Position numbers and translations under genes: made by a program
The notes under the pieces: generated by a model
Seen by the model: the letters and a program-made list of their open reading frames with translations, nothing else
Told to the model about the DNA's origin: nothing
Databases searched by the model: none
Part shown: one piece after another, positions 36,368 to 45,817 of the stretch
How positions within the stretch are numbered: the first letter of the stretch is position 1
Layout of the letters: each line of letters opens with the position of its first letter
Assembly (NCBI GenBank): GCA_900316955.1
Contig: ONEX01000008.1
Coordinates: 1 to 64,000 of the forward strand
DNA length: 64,000 bases
Reading direction: 5' to 3'
Source of the DNA: an uncultured Bacteroidales bacterium
GTDB lineage: Bacteria; Bacteroidota; Bacteroidia; Bacteroidales; UBA932

Positions 36368-36396
36368 AAAAAAACCGACCGTCGAGGCGGTCGGTT
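36368..36396 (-). terminator. intrinsic terminator of pgk
   Basis: On the minus strand AACCGACCG (36396-36388) pairs with CGGTCGGTT (36381-36373) around a six-base loop, followed by a run of seven T. It lies 21 bases after the pgk stop. Confidence 0.85.
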
Positions 36397-36416
36397 CTGG
36401 GTGAGGTCCGAGGGAC

Positions 36417-37670
36417 TTAGTCCTGGATTGCGGCGATGCCGGGGAGGACCTTGCCTTCGATGGCTTCGAGCATCGCGCCGCCGCCGGTGGAGACGTAGGA
36501 GACCTTGTCGGCATAGCCCATCTGGGTCACGGCCGCGACGGAGTCACCGCCGCCCACGAGGGTGTAAGCGCCCTGCGCGGTGGCGTCGGCGAGATCCTGG
36601 GCGATCTGGAGGGTACCCTTCGCGAAGTTCGGGAGCTCGAACACGCCCACGGGACCGTTCCAGAGGATGGTCTTGGAGGCGAGGATGATCTTGCGCCAGT
36701 TCTCGAGGGATGCCGGGGAAGCGTCCATGCCCTCCCAGTCGTCCGGAATGTTGTAGATGTCGAAGATCTGACGGGGCGTATCGTTGTCGAAGGCCTGGCC
36801 GCAGACGGTCGCGACGGAGAGGGAGACGTTCACGCCCTTTTCCTTCGCGGTGTTCAGGATCTCGAGGGCGTCCGGCATGAGGTCGTCCTCGTGCAGGGAC
36901 ATGCCGATGTGGCCGCCGAGGGCCTTGATGAAGGTGTAGCCCATACCGCCGCCGATGATGAGGTTGTCCACCTTGCCGACGAGGTTCTTCAGGACCGCGA
37001 GCTTGGAGGAGACCTTGGAGCCGCCGATGATGGCGGTCAGCGGCCGCTGGGCGTTCTTCAGGACGTTGTCGATGGCCTTGATCTCGCCTTCCATCAGGTA
37101 GCCGAACATCTTGTCGTTCGGGAAGTACTCGGCGATGAGGGCGGTGGAGCCGTGGGCGCGGTGGGCGGTGCCGAACGCGTCGTTCACGTAGCAGTCAGCG
37201 TAGGAGGCGAGCTTCTTGACGAAGGCCTTCTGGGACTCCTTGACGGCCTTCTTGGCGGCCTTCTTCTCTTCCTCGGAGGCATCCTCGGCGAGGCCGCGCG
37301 GCTTGCCTTCTTCCTCGGCGTAGAAGCGGAGGTTCTCCAGGAGGAGGGCCTCACCCGGCTTCAGGGCCGCGGCCTGCTCGTCCGCCTTCTGGCAGTCGGC
37401 GGCGAACTGGACGGGAACGCCCAGGCACTCGGACACGTGGTCCACGATGTGGCTCAGGGAGAACTTCGGGTCCACCTTCTTGGGACGTCCGAGGTGGGAC
37501 ATGATGATGACGGCGCCGCCCTTCTCGAGGATCTTCTTGAGGGTAGGCATGGCCCGGCGGATGCGGGTGTCGTCGGTGATGTTGAAGTTCTCGTCGAGGG
37601 GAACGTTGAAGTCGACTCTCACGATGGCCTTCTTGCCGGTGAAGTCATAACTGTCGATGAACTGTTGCAT
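36417..37670 (-). CDS. pgk: phosphoglycerate kinase
   Basis: 417 residues from the ATG at 37670 ([23 protein letters not shown]). The ATG at 37706 lies inside the promoter and is rejected. Signature segments are [59 protein letters not shown] and GGGDSVAAV. The enzyme makes ATP from 1,3-bisphosphoglycerate in glycolysis. It has a full promoter at 37704-37734 and a terminator at 36368-36396, so it is a single-gene transcript. Confidence 0.98.
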   Translation of the reverse strand: MQQFIDSYDFTGKKAIVRVDFNVPLDENFNITDDTRIRRAMPTLKKILEKGGAVIIMSHLGRPKKVDPKFSLSHIVDHVSECLGVPVQFAADCQKADEQAAALKPGEALLLENLRFYAEEEGKPRGLAEDASEEEKKAAKKAVKESQKAFVKKLASYADCYVNDAFGTAHRAHGSTALIAEYFPNDKMFGYLMEGEIKAIDNVLKNAQRPLTAIIGGSKVSSKLAVLKNLVGKVDNLIIGGGMGYTFIKALGGHIGMSLHEDDLMPDALEILNTAKEKGVNVSLSVATVCGQAFDNDTPRQIFDIYNIPDDWEGMDASPASLENWRKIILASKTILWNGPVGVFELPNFAKGTLQIAQDLADATAQGAYTLVGGGDSVAAVTQMGYADKVSYVSTGGGAMLEAIEGKVLPGIAAIQD

Positions 37671-37703
37671 ATCAGATATTAGAGTTAAGAATTTTCCAGT
37701 CCA

Positions 37704-37734
37704 CAAATTTAACTATCTTTGCATAAAAATCAAA
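37704..37734 (-). promoter_or_regulatory. promoter of pgk
   Basis: On the minus strand TTTG (37734-37731), 19 bases, then TAAATTTG (37711-37704), a full match. It overlaps the face-to-face plus-strand -7 element at 37714-37721. Confidence 0.7.
37714..37721 (+). promoter_or_regulatory. -7 element for the rRNA methyltransferase gene
   Basis: TATCTTTG, a full match to TAnnTTTG, 17 bases before the ATG at 37739. No clear -33. It sits inside the spacer of the divergent pgk promoter. Confidence 0.5.
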
Positions 37735-37738
37735 GGTT

Positions 37739-38728
37739 ATGACCATCGAATACCCTGCGGAATATTGGAAAGACTACGAGCTGATCGACTCGGGACGCGG
37801 CGAGAAGCTGGAACGCTTCGGCAAGTACGTGCTCCGGCGCCCGGAGCCGAAGGCCCTGTGGGCCCCGTCGCTCCCGGAGAGCGAGTGGAAGCGCCAGAGC
37901 CACGTGGTCTTCCGCCCCGGCGCCGGCTTCGGCAAGGCCGGCAAGGAGGACAGCGGCACCTGGGAGAAGGTCCGCAAGATGGACGACCAGTGGAGCATCG
38001 CCTACAACGGCGCGCAGGACCCGGAGACCCATGCGGCCTCGGACCTGCACATCGCCCTGCGCCTCGGTCTCACCTCCTTCAAGCACGTGGGCGTGTTCCC
38101 TGAGCAGGCGCCCAACTGGGAGTTCATCTACCGGGAAACCCTGCGCTTGGGACGCATCTGCAAGGCGAACGGGATGGGCGCCCCCAAGGTGCTGAACCTG
38201 TTCGCGTACACCGGCGCCGCCTCGCTGGCCGCGAAAGCCGCGGGCGCCGACGTCACGCACCTCGACTCCGTGCGCCAGGTCGTCACCTGGGCGCGCGAGA
38301 ACATGGAGCGCAGCGGCCTGGACGGCGTGCGCTGGGTGGTGGAAGACGCCCTGAAGTTCGCCAAGCGCGAAGCCAAGCGCGGCAACCGCTACCAGGGCAT
38401 CATCCTGGACCCGCCCGCCTATGGACACGGGCCGGACGGAGAAAAGTGGAAGCTGGACGAACTCCTGTTCGACCTCCTGAAGAACGTCGCGCAGATCCTT
38501 TCGCCACGCGATTCTTTCATGGTCCTGAACCTCTACTCGAACGGCTATTCCGCGATGCTGGGCGAGACGACTGTCCGCGAAGCCTTCGGCCTCCGGCCCG
38601 AAGCCGGCTTCACGGCCGTCCCCGGCCACGAAGGGAATTTCCTCGCCCTCGAGAGCGGCGAACTCGCCCTCCGCGACGCTTTCGGCAAGGTCCTGCCGCT
38701 GAGCATCTTCGTCCGGCTGAAGCGATAG
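37739..38728 (+). CDS. SAM-dependent RNA methyltransferase (RlmI-like)
   Basis: 329 residues with a class I methyltransferase domain: VLNLFAYTGAASLAAKAAGADVTHLDSV is the SAM-binding region, and the catalytic motif ILDPPAYGHGPDG (DPPxY) follows, as in RlmI-type 23S rRNA m5C methyltransferases. The N-terminal PUA domain of true RlmI is missing or replaced by a short different segment, so the exact target is uncertain. It is divergent from pgk and ends at a terminator (38748-38778). Confidence 0.82.
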   Translation: MTIEYPAEYWKDYELIDSGRGEKLERFGKYVLRRPEPKALWAPSLPESEWKRQSHVVFRPGAGFGKAGKEDSGTWEKVRKMDDQWSIAYNGAQDPETHAASDLHIALRLGLTSFKHVGVFPEQAPNWEFIYRETLRLGRICKANGMGAPKVLNLFAYTGAASLAAKAAGADVTHLDSVRQVVTWARENMERSGLDGVRWVVEDALKFAKREAKRGNRYQGIILDPPAYGHGPDGEKWKLDELLFDLLKNVAQILSPRDSFMVLNLYSNGYSAMLGETTVREAFGLRPEAGFTAVPGHEGNFLALESGELALRDAFGKVLPLSIFVRLKR

Positions 38729-38747
38729 GCCGGTCAAATCCGTCTTC

Positions 38748-38778
38748 ACGTGCGGGCACATACGCCCGCACGTTTTTA
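38748..38778 (+). terminator. intrinsic terminator after the methyltransferase gene
   Basis: ACGTGCGGGC (38748-38757) pairs perfectly with GCCCGCACGT (38764-38773) around a six-base loop, followed by a T run. Confidence 0.88.
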
Positions 38779-38796
38779 TTTGTGCAGGAAAAGCAT

Positions 38797-38804
38797 TATC
38801 TTTG
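38797..38804 (+). promoter_or_regulatory. -7 element for lgt
   Basis: TATCTTTG, a full match to TAnnTTTG, between the upstream terminator and the lgt ATG 31 bases downstream. No -33 at normal spacing. Confidence 0.5.
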
Positions 38805-38835
38805 TAGATTCCTTATAAAGAGGAACTAAACTGTG

Positions 38836-39744
38836 ATGCTTATGCGTGAACTTGTCGTCCATTGGCACGTCGACCCGGCCATCCTGCATGTCGATTTGTC
38901 CTTCCTGCATCTCGGAGTTTTCGAACTCCGCTGGTACTCCATCCTGTTCGTGAGCGGGTTCATCCTGGGCTGGTTCATCTTCAAGTGGTTCTTCCAGCGC
39001 GAAAAGATCGATACGAAGCTGCTGGACCCGCTGCTCTATACGCTGCTGATCTGCACCATCGTGGGCGCCCGCCTTGGGCACTGTCTGTTCTACCAGCCGG
39101 ATTACTATCTGGGCAGCTGGCAGGGCTTCTGGGAGATCTTCATGCCGTGGAAGGGCGGCCTTGCCAGCCACGGCGGCACCATCGCCCTGATCCTCGGGAT
39201 GTGGTGGTTCGGGGTCCACTACGGGAAGAAGCACGATTTTGACTTCGTCTGGCTGCTGGACCACCTGGCCATCGCGGTCGCCTTCGCCGGCGCCTTCATC
39301 CGCTTCGGCAACCTGTTCAACTCCGAGATCTACGGCGACGTGACCAATCTGCCCTGGGGCTTCGTCTTCGAGCTCCGCGGCGAGACGGAACCCAAGCATC
39401 CGACGCAGCTCTACGAGGGTTTCACCTACCTCCTGCTGGGCTTCGCCCTCATCGGCCTGTATTGGAAGAAGCTGGACAAGATGCTCCGCGGGCAGTTCAT
39501 CGGCATCTTCCTCATCGTGTGCTTCGGCAGCCGCTTCCTCATCGAGTTCATCAAGGAGCCGCAGGTGGAGTTCGAGCAGACGATGGCCCTGAACATGGGC
39601 CAGCTCCTGTCCATCCCGTTCATCCTGCTGGGCATTTTCTTCCTCGTGTGGGCGTACAAGAAGCGGATTCCAGCCCGGGCCGTGCACCCGGAGGCAGTGA
39701 AGACGAAGAAAGAGGCGACGCACTACGCGAAACCGCTCAATTAG
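38836..39744 (+). CDS. lgt: prolipoprotein diacylglyceryl transferase
   Basis: 302 residues with seven predicted membrane helices. Signature segments are GARLGHCLFYQPDYY, GGLASHGGTIALI, RFGNLFNSEIYG and HPTQLYEGF, matching the active-site and substrate-groove residues of Lgt. It attaches diacylglycerol to the lipobox cysteine of prelipoproteins in the inner membrane, so it matures the many lipoproteins encoded in this window. Start candidates are ATG at 38836 and 38842; a GTG at 38833 is less likely. Confidence 0.95.
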   Translation: MLMRELVVHWHVDPAILHVDLSFLHLGVFELRWYSILFVSGFILGWFIFKWFFQREKIDTKLLDPLLYTLLICTIVGARLGHCLFYQPDYYLGSWQGFWEIFMPWKGGLASHGGTIALILGMWWFGVHYGKKHDFDFVWLLDHLAIAVAFAGAFIRFGNLFNSEIYGDVTNLPWGFVFELRGETEPKHPTQLYEGFTYLLLGFALIGLYWKKLDKMLRGQFIGIFLIVCFGSRFLIEFIKEPQVEFEQTMALNMGQLLSIPFILLGIFFLVWAYKKRIPARAVHPEAVKTKKEATHYAKPLN

Positions 39745-39800
39745 GTTTGATTTTTGCGGTGAATTGCCTCCAACTTTAAGGATTATCAGTTAGTTAGTAT

Positions 39801-41324
39801 ATGTTTTTGAAACGATTTGCCCTCCTCGCCGCAAGCGCTTTCCTGGCGCTTCCGGCGCTGGCGCAGTATCAGGACGCGGCCCCGCAGTCTGAGGCGGGGA
39901 AGGTCGTCCTCACGCTGGAGGACGCCCTGAAGATCGCCCTCAGCGAGAATACGTCCGTGAAAGTCGCGGACATGGAGATCGAGCGGCAGCAGTACGCCCG
40001 CAAGGGTTCGTACGCCGCCCTGCTTCCGCAGGTGAGCGCCTCCGGCATGTACAGTTACGCCCTCAAGAAACAGAAAGTCTACTTCGGCTCCGACAAGCAG
40101 GACGATGACGGAGAAGGCTCCTCGGGCGGTGGCGGCATGGCCGGCATGATGGCGTCCCTGATGAACCCCATCATGTACTACATCGAGCAGCTCTACGCCG
40201 GCACTGGCGTCCCGTTCGTCCCGTACGTGGACCCGAACCAGGGTCAGCAGGGCGGCGGCGGTTCCTCCGAGCCGATGGAGATGGGCCGCACCCACTCGGT
40301 CACCTTCGGCCTCAGCGCGCAGATGCCGGTGGTCAACTTCCAGCTCTGGGAGAGCCTCCGGCTCAGCGGCGACCAGGTGGAACTGGCCGTGGAGCAGGCG
40401 CGCGAGTCCCGCCTCGGGACGGTCGCGTCCGTGAAGCAGGCCTTCTACGGCATCCTCTTCGCGAAAGAGGCGTACAAAGTGTACAATTCCGTCTATGAGA
40501 ACGCGGTGGAGAACTTCCGCCTCACCGAGATGCGCTACAACGCGGCGAAAGCGTCCGAGCTGGACCTGACCCGCGCGAAGGCCAATGTGGCCGCCGCCAT
40601 CCCGAACCTGTACAACGCGGAGAACTCCGTGGAGCTGGCCCTGTGGCAGCTCAAGGCCGTGATGGGCGTGGACCTGGACCGGAACGTCGACGTCGCCGGC
40701 ACCCTGGAAGAGTATGCCGGGCAGATGTTCAGCGACATCGCCGAGGGCGAGGGCGCCTCGCTGGACGGCAACTCGCAGCTCCGCCAGCTCGCGCAGCAGG
40801 CCGAGATGCTCTCCCGCCAGATCCGGATGCAGCAGTACGCCTACCTCCCGACCCTCGCGCTCACCTTCTCCTACTCCTACCTGACCCAGAGCGACATCTT
40901 CAACTTGAGCCAGTGGAAGTGGTTCCCGTCCTCGACCATCGGCCTGAGCCTATCCATCCCCATCTTCTCCGGCGGCCAGCGCTACCACGCCATCAAGCAG
41001 ACGCGCGTCCAGGCCGACGAACTCGACCTCCAGCGCGAGAACGCCGAGCGCCAGCTCCGCATCGGCATCCGCCAGAGCCTCGGGACGATGGACACGGCGA
41101 TGCGCACCTACGACGCCTCGAAGGAGGCCCTCACCTCCGCGGAGAAGGCCTACGACATCGCCGTCAAGTCCTATCAGCTCGGCAAGAGCACCCTCACGGA
41201 CCTGAACAACGTGGAACTCACGCTCACCCAGTCCCGTCTCGCCGTCTCCCAGGCCATCTACAACTTCGTCATCGCGAAGGCCGGCCTGGAGCAGACCCTC
41301 GGTTACGATTTTAACGCGAATTAA
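39801..41324 (+). CDS. TolC-family outer membrane efflux protein
   Basis: 507 residues with signal peptide ending ALPALAQ. It has two repeats of long coiled-coil helices typical of OEP proteins (VVLTLEDALKIALSENTSVKVADMEIE near the start; KEALTSAEKAYDIAVKSYQLGKSTLTDLNNVE near the end). A Gly-rich insert with many Met (GGGGMAGMMASLMNP) lies near residue 112, an unusual feature. It forms the trimeric outer membrane channel of the RND pump encoded next; the adaptor gene starts 4 bases after its stop. Confidence 0.92.
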   Translation: MFLKRFALLAASAFLALPALAQYQDAAPQSEAGKVVLTLEDALKIALSENTSVKVADMEIERQQYARKGSYAALLPQVSASGMYSYALKKQKVYFGSDKQDDDGEGSSGGGGMAGMMASLMNPIMYYIEQLYAGTGVPFVPYVDPNQGQQGGGGSSEPMEMGRTHSVTFGLSAQMPVVNFQLWESLRLSGDQVELAVEQARESRLGTVASVKQAFYGILFAKEAYKVYNSVYENAVENFRLTEMRYNAAKASELDLTRAKANVAAAIPNLYNAENSVELALWQLKAVMGVDLDRNVDVAGTLEEYAGQMFSDIAEGEGASLDGNSQLRQLAQQAEMLSRQIRMQQYAYLPTLALTFSYSYLTQSDIFNLSQWKWFPSSTIGLSLSIPIFSGGQRYHAIKQTRVQADELDLQRENAERQLRIGIRQSLGTMDTAMRTYDASKEALTSAEKAYDIAVKSYQLGKSTLTDLNNVELTLTQSRLAVSQAIYNFVIAKAGLEQTLGYDFNAN

Positions 41325-41328
41325 CGAT

Positions 41329-42366
41329 ATGAACTTCAGAATCATCATCCCCGTCCTGGCCGCCCTGGCCGTGGCCTCCTGCGGCAGCAGGGGCGGTAAC
41401 CAGCAGCAGCCGGGTCCCGGTGCTCCCGGCCCCCAGGCCAACGTCACTCCCTCCGTCGAGGTCGTTTCCGCCTCCGCCCGGGACGTCGCCCAGGAAAGCA
41501 CCTATTCCTCCTCCGTGGAGGCTTACGCCACCAACAACATCATGCCCCAGACCGGCGCCCGCATCCGCAAGATCAACGTGGAAGTGGGGGACTATGTCGT
41601 GAAGGGCCAGGTCCTCGCCGAGATGGACCGCCTCCAGCTGGAACAGCTCGAGCTCCAGATCCAGAACGACGAGATCGAGTACGCCCGCCTGAAGGGCCTC
41701 TATGAGGAAGGCGGCGTGTCCCAGTCCGACTTCGAGGCCGCCGAGCTCGGCTACAAGGTCCGCAAGACCAACTACCAGAACCTCCTGGAAAACACCATCC
41801 TCCGCAGCCCCATCAACGGTTTCGTGACCGCCCGCAACTTCGACGTGGGGGACATGTTCGCGATGAGCGCCCCGCTGTTCACCGTCCAGCAGGTGGTCCC
41901 GGTGAAGCTCCTCGTGGGCATCTCCGAGAACGAATACACCAAGGTGAAGAAGGGAGACACCGTCTCCATCACCGTGGACGCCCTCCCGGGCCGTTCCTTC
42001 ACCGGCCGGGTGAGCCGCCTGTACCCGACCATCAACGCCGCCACCCATACCTTCAACGCGGAAGTGGTCGTCCAGAACGCCGACCGCGCCCTGCGGCCGG
42101 GGATGTTCGCCCGCGTGACCGTGAATTTCGGCACCAACCACCGCATCGTGCTGCCCGACCGCTGCATCGTCAAGCAGGAAGGCACCGGCCAGAAGTTCGT
42201 CTATCTGCTGAACAACGACGATACCGTCAGCTACGTCCCCGTGACCATCGGCCGCCACATCGGCTCCGAGTATGAGGTCGTGGACGGCGTCGCCGAAGGG
42301 GCGACCGTCGTGAGCAAGGGCCAGGCCACCCTCAAGGATGGCGTCAAGGTCGTGGTCCTCAACTAA
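41329..42366 (+). CDS. RND efflux periplasmic adaptor lipoprotein
   Basis: 345 residues. The signal peptide has lipobox AVASC (Cys18) followed by a Gln/Gly/Pro-rich tether. The HlyD-like core shows a lipoyl half-domain (GARIRKINVEVGDYVVKGQVLAEMD), a short helical hairpin, the second lipoyl half (LRSPINGFVTARNFDVGDMFA), a beta-barrel domain and a membrane-proximal domain. It links the RND permease to the TolC channel. It sits between the two, with 4- and 12-base spacers. Confidence 0.93.
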   Translation: MNFRIIIPVLAALAVASCGSRGGNQQQPGPGAPGPQANVTPSVEVVSASARDVAQESTYSSSVEAYATNNIMPQTGARIRKINVEVGDYVVKGQVLAEMDRLQLEQLELQIQNDEIEYARLKGLYEEGGVSQSDFEAAELGYKVRKTNYQNLLENTILRSPINGFVTARNFDVGDMFAMSAPLFTVQQVVPVKLLVGISENEYTKVKKGDTVSITVDALPGRSFTGRVSRLYPTINAATHTFNAEVVVQNADRALRPGMFARVTVNFGTNHRIVLPDRCIVKQEGTGQKFVYLLNNDDTVSYVPVTIGRHIGSEYEVVDGVAEGATVVSKGQATLKDGVKVVVLN

Positions 42367-42378
42367 GCCGGAAGTCCC

Positions 42379-45300
42379 ATGAGCATCTACAGGACATCCG
42401 TCAACCATCCGGTCACGACCGCCCTCATCTTCGTGGCGTTCGCGATCCTGGGCCTCTTCTCCCTGACGCGGCTGCCGGTGGACAACTTCCCGGACGTGGA
42501 GTCCAACGTCATCATGGTGATGTCGTCCTATCCGGGCGCCAGCGCCGAGGACGTGGAGAACAACCTCACGAAGGCCCTCGAGAACTCCCTGAACGGTGTC
42601 GCGAACCTGAAGGACATCACGTCCAACTCCCGGGAGAACATCTCCGTCCTCACCCTGGAGTTCGAATACGGCACCGACATCGAAGTCGCCACGAACGACG
42701 TGCGCGACAAGCTGTCCATGGCCAGCCAGACCCTCCCGGACGGCGCTTCCTCCCCGACCATCTTCAAGTTCAGCGCGGACGACATGCCCATCATGATCAT
42801 GTCGGCCACCGCGAACCAGAGCGTCTCCGCCCTCGACAAGATTCTGGACGAGCGTGTCGCCACGCCGCTGGCCCGCGTCACCGGCGTGGGTACGGTCTCC
42901 GTGAACGGCGCCCCGCAGCGCGAGATTCACGTATACTGCGACCCGAACAAGCTGGAGGCCTACGGCCTGTCCATCGCCTCCATCTCCCAGGTCATCGCGG
43001 CCGAGAACCGGAACGTCCCTTCCGGCAGCATCGACATCGGCTCCGACACCTACACCCTCCGCATCAAGAAAGAGTTCCAGGATCCCTCCGAGCTGGAGAA
43101 CATCGTCCTCGGGAACGCGAACGGGGGCGTGATCTATCTCCGGGACGTCGCCCGCGTGACGGACGGCCTCGAGGAGAAGTCGCAGGAATCCTACACGAAC
43201 GGCGTCCGCGGCGCGCAGATCATCATCCAGAAGCAGTCCGGCTACAACACCGTGAACGTGATCCGCGGCGTCAAGAAGGAACTGGCCAAGCTCCAGCGCA
43301 ACCTGCCGTCCGACATCAAGATCACCCCGGTCGTCGACTCTTCCGACAACATCCTCCGCACCATCAGCTCCCTGAAGGAGACGATCCTCATCACGTTCCT
43401 CGTGGTGATGCTCATCGTGTACATCTTCCTGGGCCGGTGGAAGGGAACCCTGATCGTCGTCCTGTCCATCCCGATCGCCCTCCTGGCCTCGCTGATGTAC
43501 CTCTTCGCGACAGGCAACACCCTGAACATCATCTCGATGTCCGCCCTGTCCATCGCCATCGGCATGGTCGTGGACGACGCCATCGTCGTCCTGGAGAACG
43601 TGACCACGCACCTGGAGCGGGGCGAGAAGCCCAAGGAGGCCGCCGTCCACGGCACCGCCGAGGTGGGTATCTCCGTCATCGCCTCCACCCTCACGATGCT
43701 GTGCGTGTTCCTCCCGCTGACGATGATCTCCGGCATGGCCGGCATCATGTTCCGCCAGCTGGGCTGGATCGTGTCCATCATCATGATCGTGTCCACGACC
43801 GCCGCCCTGACCCTCGTCCCGATGCTGTGCTCGCAGCTCCTCACCATCGAGAACAAGAGCGGCAAGCTTTACCACTTCATCTTCGACCCGGTGAACCGCT
43901 TCCTCGACGCCATCTCCCGCGGCTACTCCCGGATGATCGCCTGGTGCATGAACCACAAGCGGATCGTGCTGCTGGGCGCGGCCGTCATCTTCGCCGCCGT
44001 CCTCGCCATCTACATCCCCCGGATGAAGACCGAGTATTTCCCGACGCAGGACCAGGGCCGTATCCAGGTTTCCGTGGAACTGCCCATCGGCACGGCGCAG
44101 GACGTGACCCGCGACCTCGCGGCGCGTCTGTACGAGAAGATCGTCGCCGACGTCCCCGAGATCAAGGTCCTGAGCTACAACTTCGGCCAGGCCGATTCCC
44201 AGAACGCCTTCGCGTCCATGCGCAACAACGGCACCTACTTGATCTCGATGAATGTCAATGTCGGGTCGATGGAAGAGCGTAAGCGCTCCACCTCCGAAAT
44301 CGCCGACCTCATCCGCGAGGACCTCAAGCTCTTCCCGGAGATCAACAAGTCCACCGTCACGGAAGGCGGCATGGGCATGGGCGGCCGCAGCGCCGTCCAG
44401 CTGGAGATCTACGGGTATGACTTCGAGGCCACGGAGACCGAGGCGCGGCGCCTCCGCGCGAAGATGCTGGAGAATCCGATCTTCGTGCAGGTGGTCCTGA
44501 GCCGCGACCAGTACACGCCGGAATACGAGGTCGATTTCGACCGCGAGAAGCTGGCGCTCAACGGATTGACTTCCACCACCGCGGCCGCCGCCGTGAGCGC
44601 GGCGATGAGCGGCACCGTGGCTTCCTACTACCGCGAGGACGGCGAGGAGTACAACATCCGCGTCCGCTTCGCGCCGGAGTTCCGCGAGAGCGTGGAGGAC
44701 ATCGAGAACATCGTGGTCCACAACGCGATGGGCCGTGGCATCAAGGTGCGCGACCTGGGCGAGGTCGTCGAGTCCAAGGTCCCGCCGACCATCACCCGCA
44801 AGAACCGCGACCGCTACATCACCGTCTCCGGCATGATGGCCCGCGGCCACGCCCTCAGCGAAGGCGTCGAGTTCGTCAACGCCCTGATGGAATCCGAACC
44901 GCTTCCGGCCGAACTCTCCTGGGACATCGGCGGCGACTATGAAGAGCAGCAGTCGATGTTCTCCGACATGATCCTCCTGATGCTCCTCATCGTCATCCTC
45001 GTGTATATGGTGATGGCCTCCCAGTTCGAGTCCTTCCTGGGCCCGCTGGTAATCATGTTCTCCATCCCGTTCGCCTTCACGGGCGTGGCGCTCGGAAACA
45101 TGCTCCACGGGATGGCCGTCGGCGTGATGAGCCTCATCGGCATCATCATCCTCCTGGGTATCGTGGTGAAGAACGGTATCGTGCTCATCGACTATACCAT
45201 CCTGTGCCAGGAGCGCGGGATGAGCGTCCGCGAATCCTCCGTCACCGCCGCCCGGAGCCGTCTCCGCCCGATCCTGATGACCACCCTCACCACCGTCTGC

Positions 45301-45477
45301 GGCATGCTGCCGATGGCCTGGGGCCGGGGCGAAGGTTCCGAGATGTGGAACGGACTCGGCGTCACCGTGGCCTGGGGCCTTTCCATCTCCACCCTCATCA
45401 CCCTCGTCATCATCCCGGTCCTGTACTGCGGCATCACCGAGCACCGCGAGCGCCGCAAGGCCCGGAAAAACGCATAG
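42379..45477 (+). CDS. RND efflux permease (AcrB/HAE1-like)
   Basis: 1032 residues, full length. It has helix 1 (VNHPVTTALIFVAFAILGLFSL), a first periplasmic loop of about 300 residues, the helix 4 motif ALSIAIGMVVDDAIVVLENV with the paired Asp residues for proton relay, GTAEVGISVIASTLTMLCVFLPL, a second large loop, and the C-terminal helices (GIVVKNGIVLIDY). It should export hydrophobic or amphipathic compounds using the proton gradient. Third gene of the operon, with the PG0541-type gene 3 bases downstream. No regulator is next to it. Confidence 0.94.
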   Translation: MSIYRTSVNHPVTTALIFVAFAILGLFSLTRLPVDNFPDVESNVIMVMSSYPGASAEDVENNLTKALENSLNGVANLKDITSNSRENISVLTLEFEYGTDIEVATNDVRDKLSMASQTLPDGASSPTIFKFSADDMPIMIMSATANQSVSALDKILDERVATPLARVTGVGTVSVNGAPQREIHVYCDPNKLEAYGLSIASISQVIAAENRNVPSGSIDIGSDTYTLRIKKEFQDPSELENIVLGNANGGVIYLRDVARVTDGLEEKSQESYTNGVRGAQIIIQKQSGYNTVNVIRGVKKELAKLQRNLPSDIKITPVVDSSDNILRTISSLKETILITFLVVMLIVYIFLGRWKGTLIVVLSIPIALLASLMYLFATGNTLNIISMSALSIAIGMVVDDAIVVLENVTTHLERGEKPKEAAVHGTAEVGISVIASTLTMLCVFLPLTMISGMAGIMFRQLGWIVSIIMIVSTTAALTLVPMLCSQLLTIENKSGKLYHFIFDPVNRFLDAISRGYSRMIAWCMNHKRIVLLGAAVIFAAVLAIYIPRMKTEYFPTQDQGRIQVSVELPIGTAQDVTRDLAARLYEKIVADVPEIKVLSYNFGQADSQNAFASMRNNGTYLISMNVNVGSMEERKRSTSEIADLIREDLKLFPEINKSTVTEGGMGMGGRSAVQLEIYGYDFEATETEARRLRAKMLENPIFVQVVLSRDQYTPEYEVDFDREKLALNGLTSTTAAAAVSAAMSGTVASYYREDGEEYNIRVRFAPEFRESVEDIENIVVHNAMGRGIKVRDLGEVVESKVPPTITRKNRDRYITVSGMMARGHALSEGVEFVNALMESEPLPAELSWDIGGDYEEQQSMFSDMILLMLLIVILVYMVMASQFESFLGPLVIMFSIPFAFTGVALGNMLHGMAVGVMSLIGIIILLGIVVKNGIVLIDYTILCQERGMSVRESSVTAARSRLRPILMTTLTTVCGMLPMAWGRGEGSEMWNGLGVTVAWGLSISTLITLVIIPVLYCGITEHRERRKARKNA

Positions 45478-45480
45478 CCT

Positions 45481-45774
45481 ATGAAAGCGATATTCATTGT
45501 ATACAACCAGGCCTACAACCAGGAGATCGTGGAACTCCTGGAGGCTTGCGGCCAGCGCGGCTACACCGTCTGGGAGGAGATCGGCGGCCGCGGCTCCGAG
45601 ACCGGCGAACCCCACCTCGGCAACCACGCCTGGCCCACGCAGAACCACGCCGTCCTGACGGCCGTGGACGACGCCCTGGTGGCGGAGATCATGGACCGGC
45701 TCCGCACGACGGACCGCGACAATCCCAAGCTTGGCCTCCGGGCCTACGTGCTGCCCGTGGAGGACGCGTTGTAA
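45481..45774 (+). CDS. PG0541-family transporter-associated protein (PII-like)
   Basis: 97 residues, cytoplasmic, no signal peptide. The fold appears ferredoxin-like: MKAIFIVYNQAYNQEIVELLEACGQRGYTVWEEIGGRG, then LVAEIMDRLRTTD and LRAYVLPVEDAL, similar in outline to PII/DUF3240-type trimers. Proteins of this kind are described only as transporter-associated and are found at the end of Bacteroidota RND operons, as here (3 bases after the permease). A sensing role that adjusts the pump is inferred. The conserved GEPHLGNHAWPTQNH segment may be a ligand or metal site. Confidence 0.75.
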   Translation: MKAIFIVYNQAYNQEIVELLEACGQRGYTVWEEIGGRGSETGEPHLGNHAWPTQNHAVLTAVDDALVAEIMDRLRTTDRDNPKLGLRAYVLPVEDAL

Positions 45775-45785
45775 GTTTTTTTCAT

Positions 45786-45793
45786 TATATTTG
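45786..45793 (+). promoter_or_regulatory. -7 element for trxA
   Basis: TATATTTG, a full match to TAnnTTTG, 24 bases before the ATG at 45818, separating trxA from the RND operon. Confidence 0.5.
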
Positions 45794-45817
45794 CGAAACG
45801 CTAAAACCCTGTTTGAT

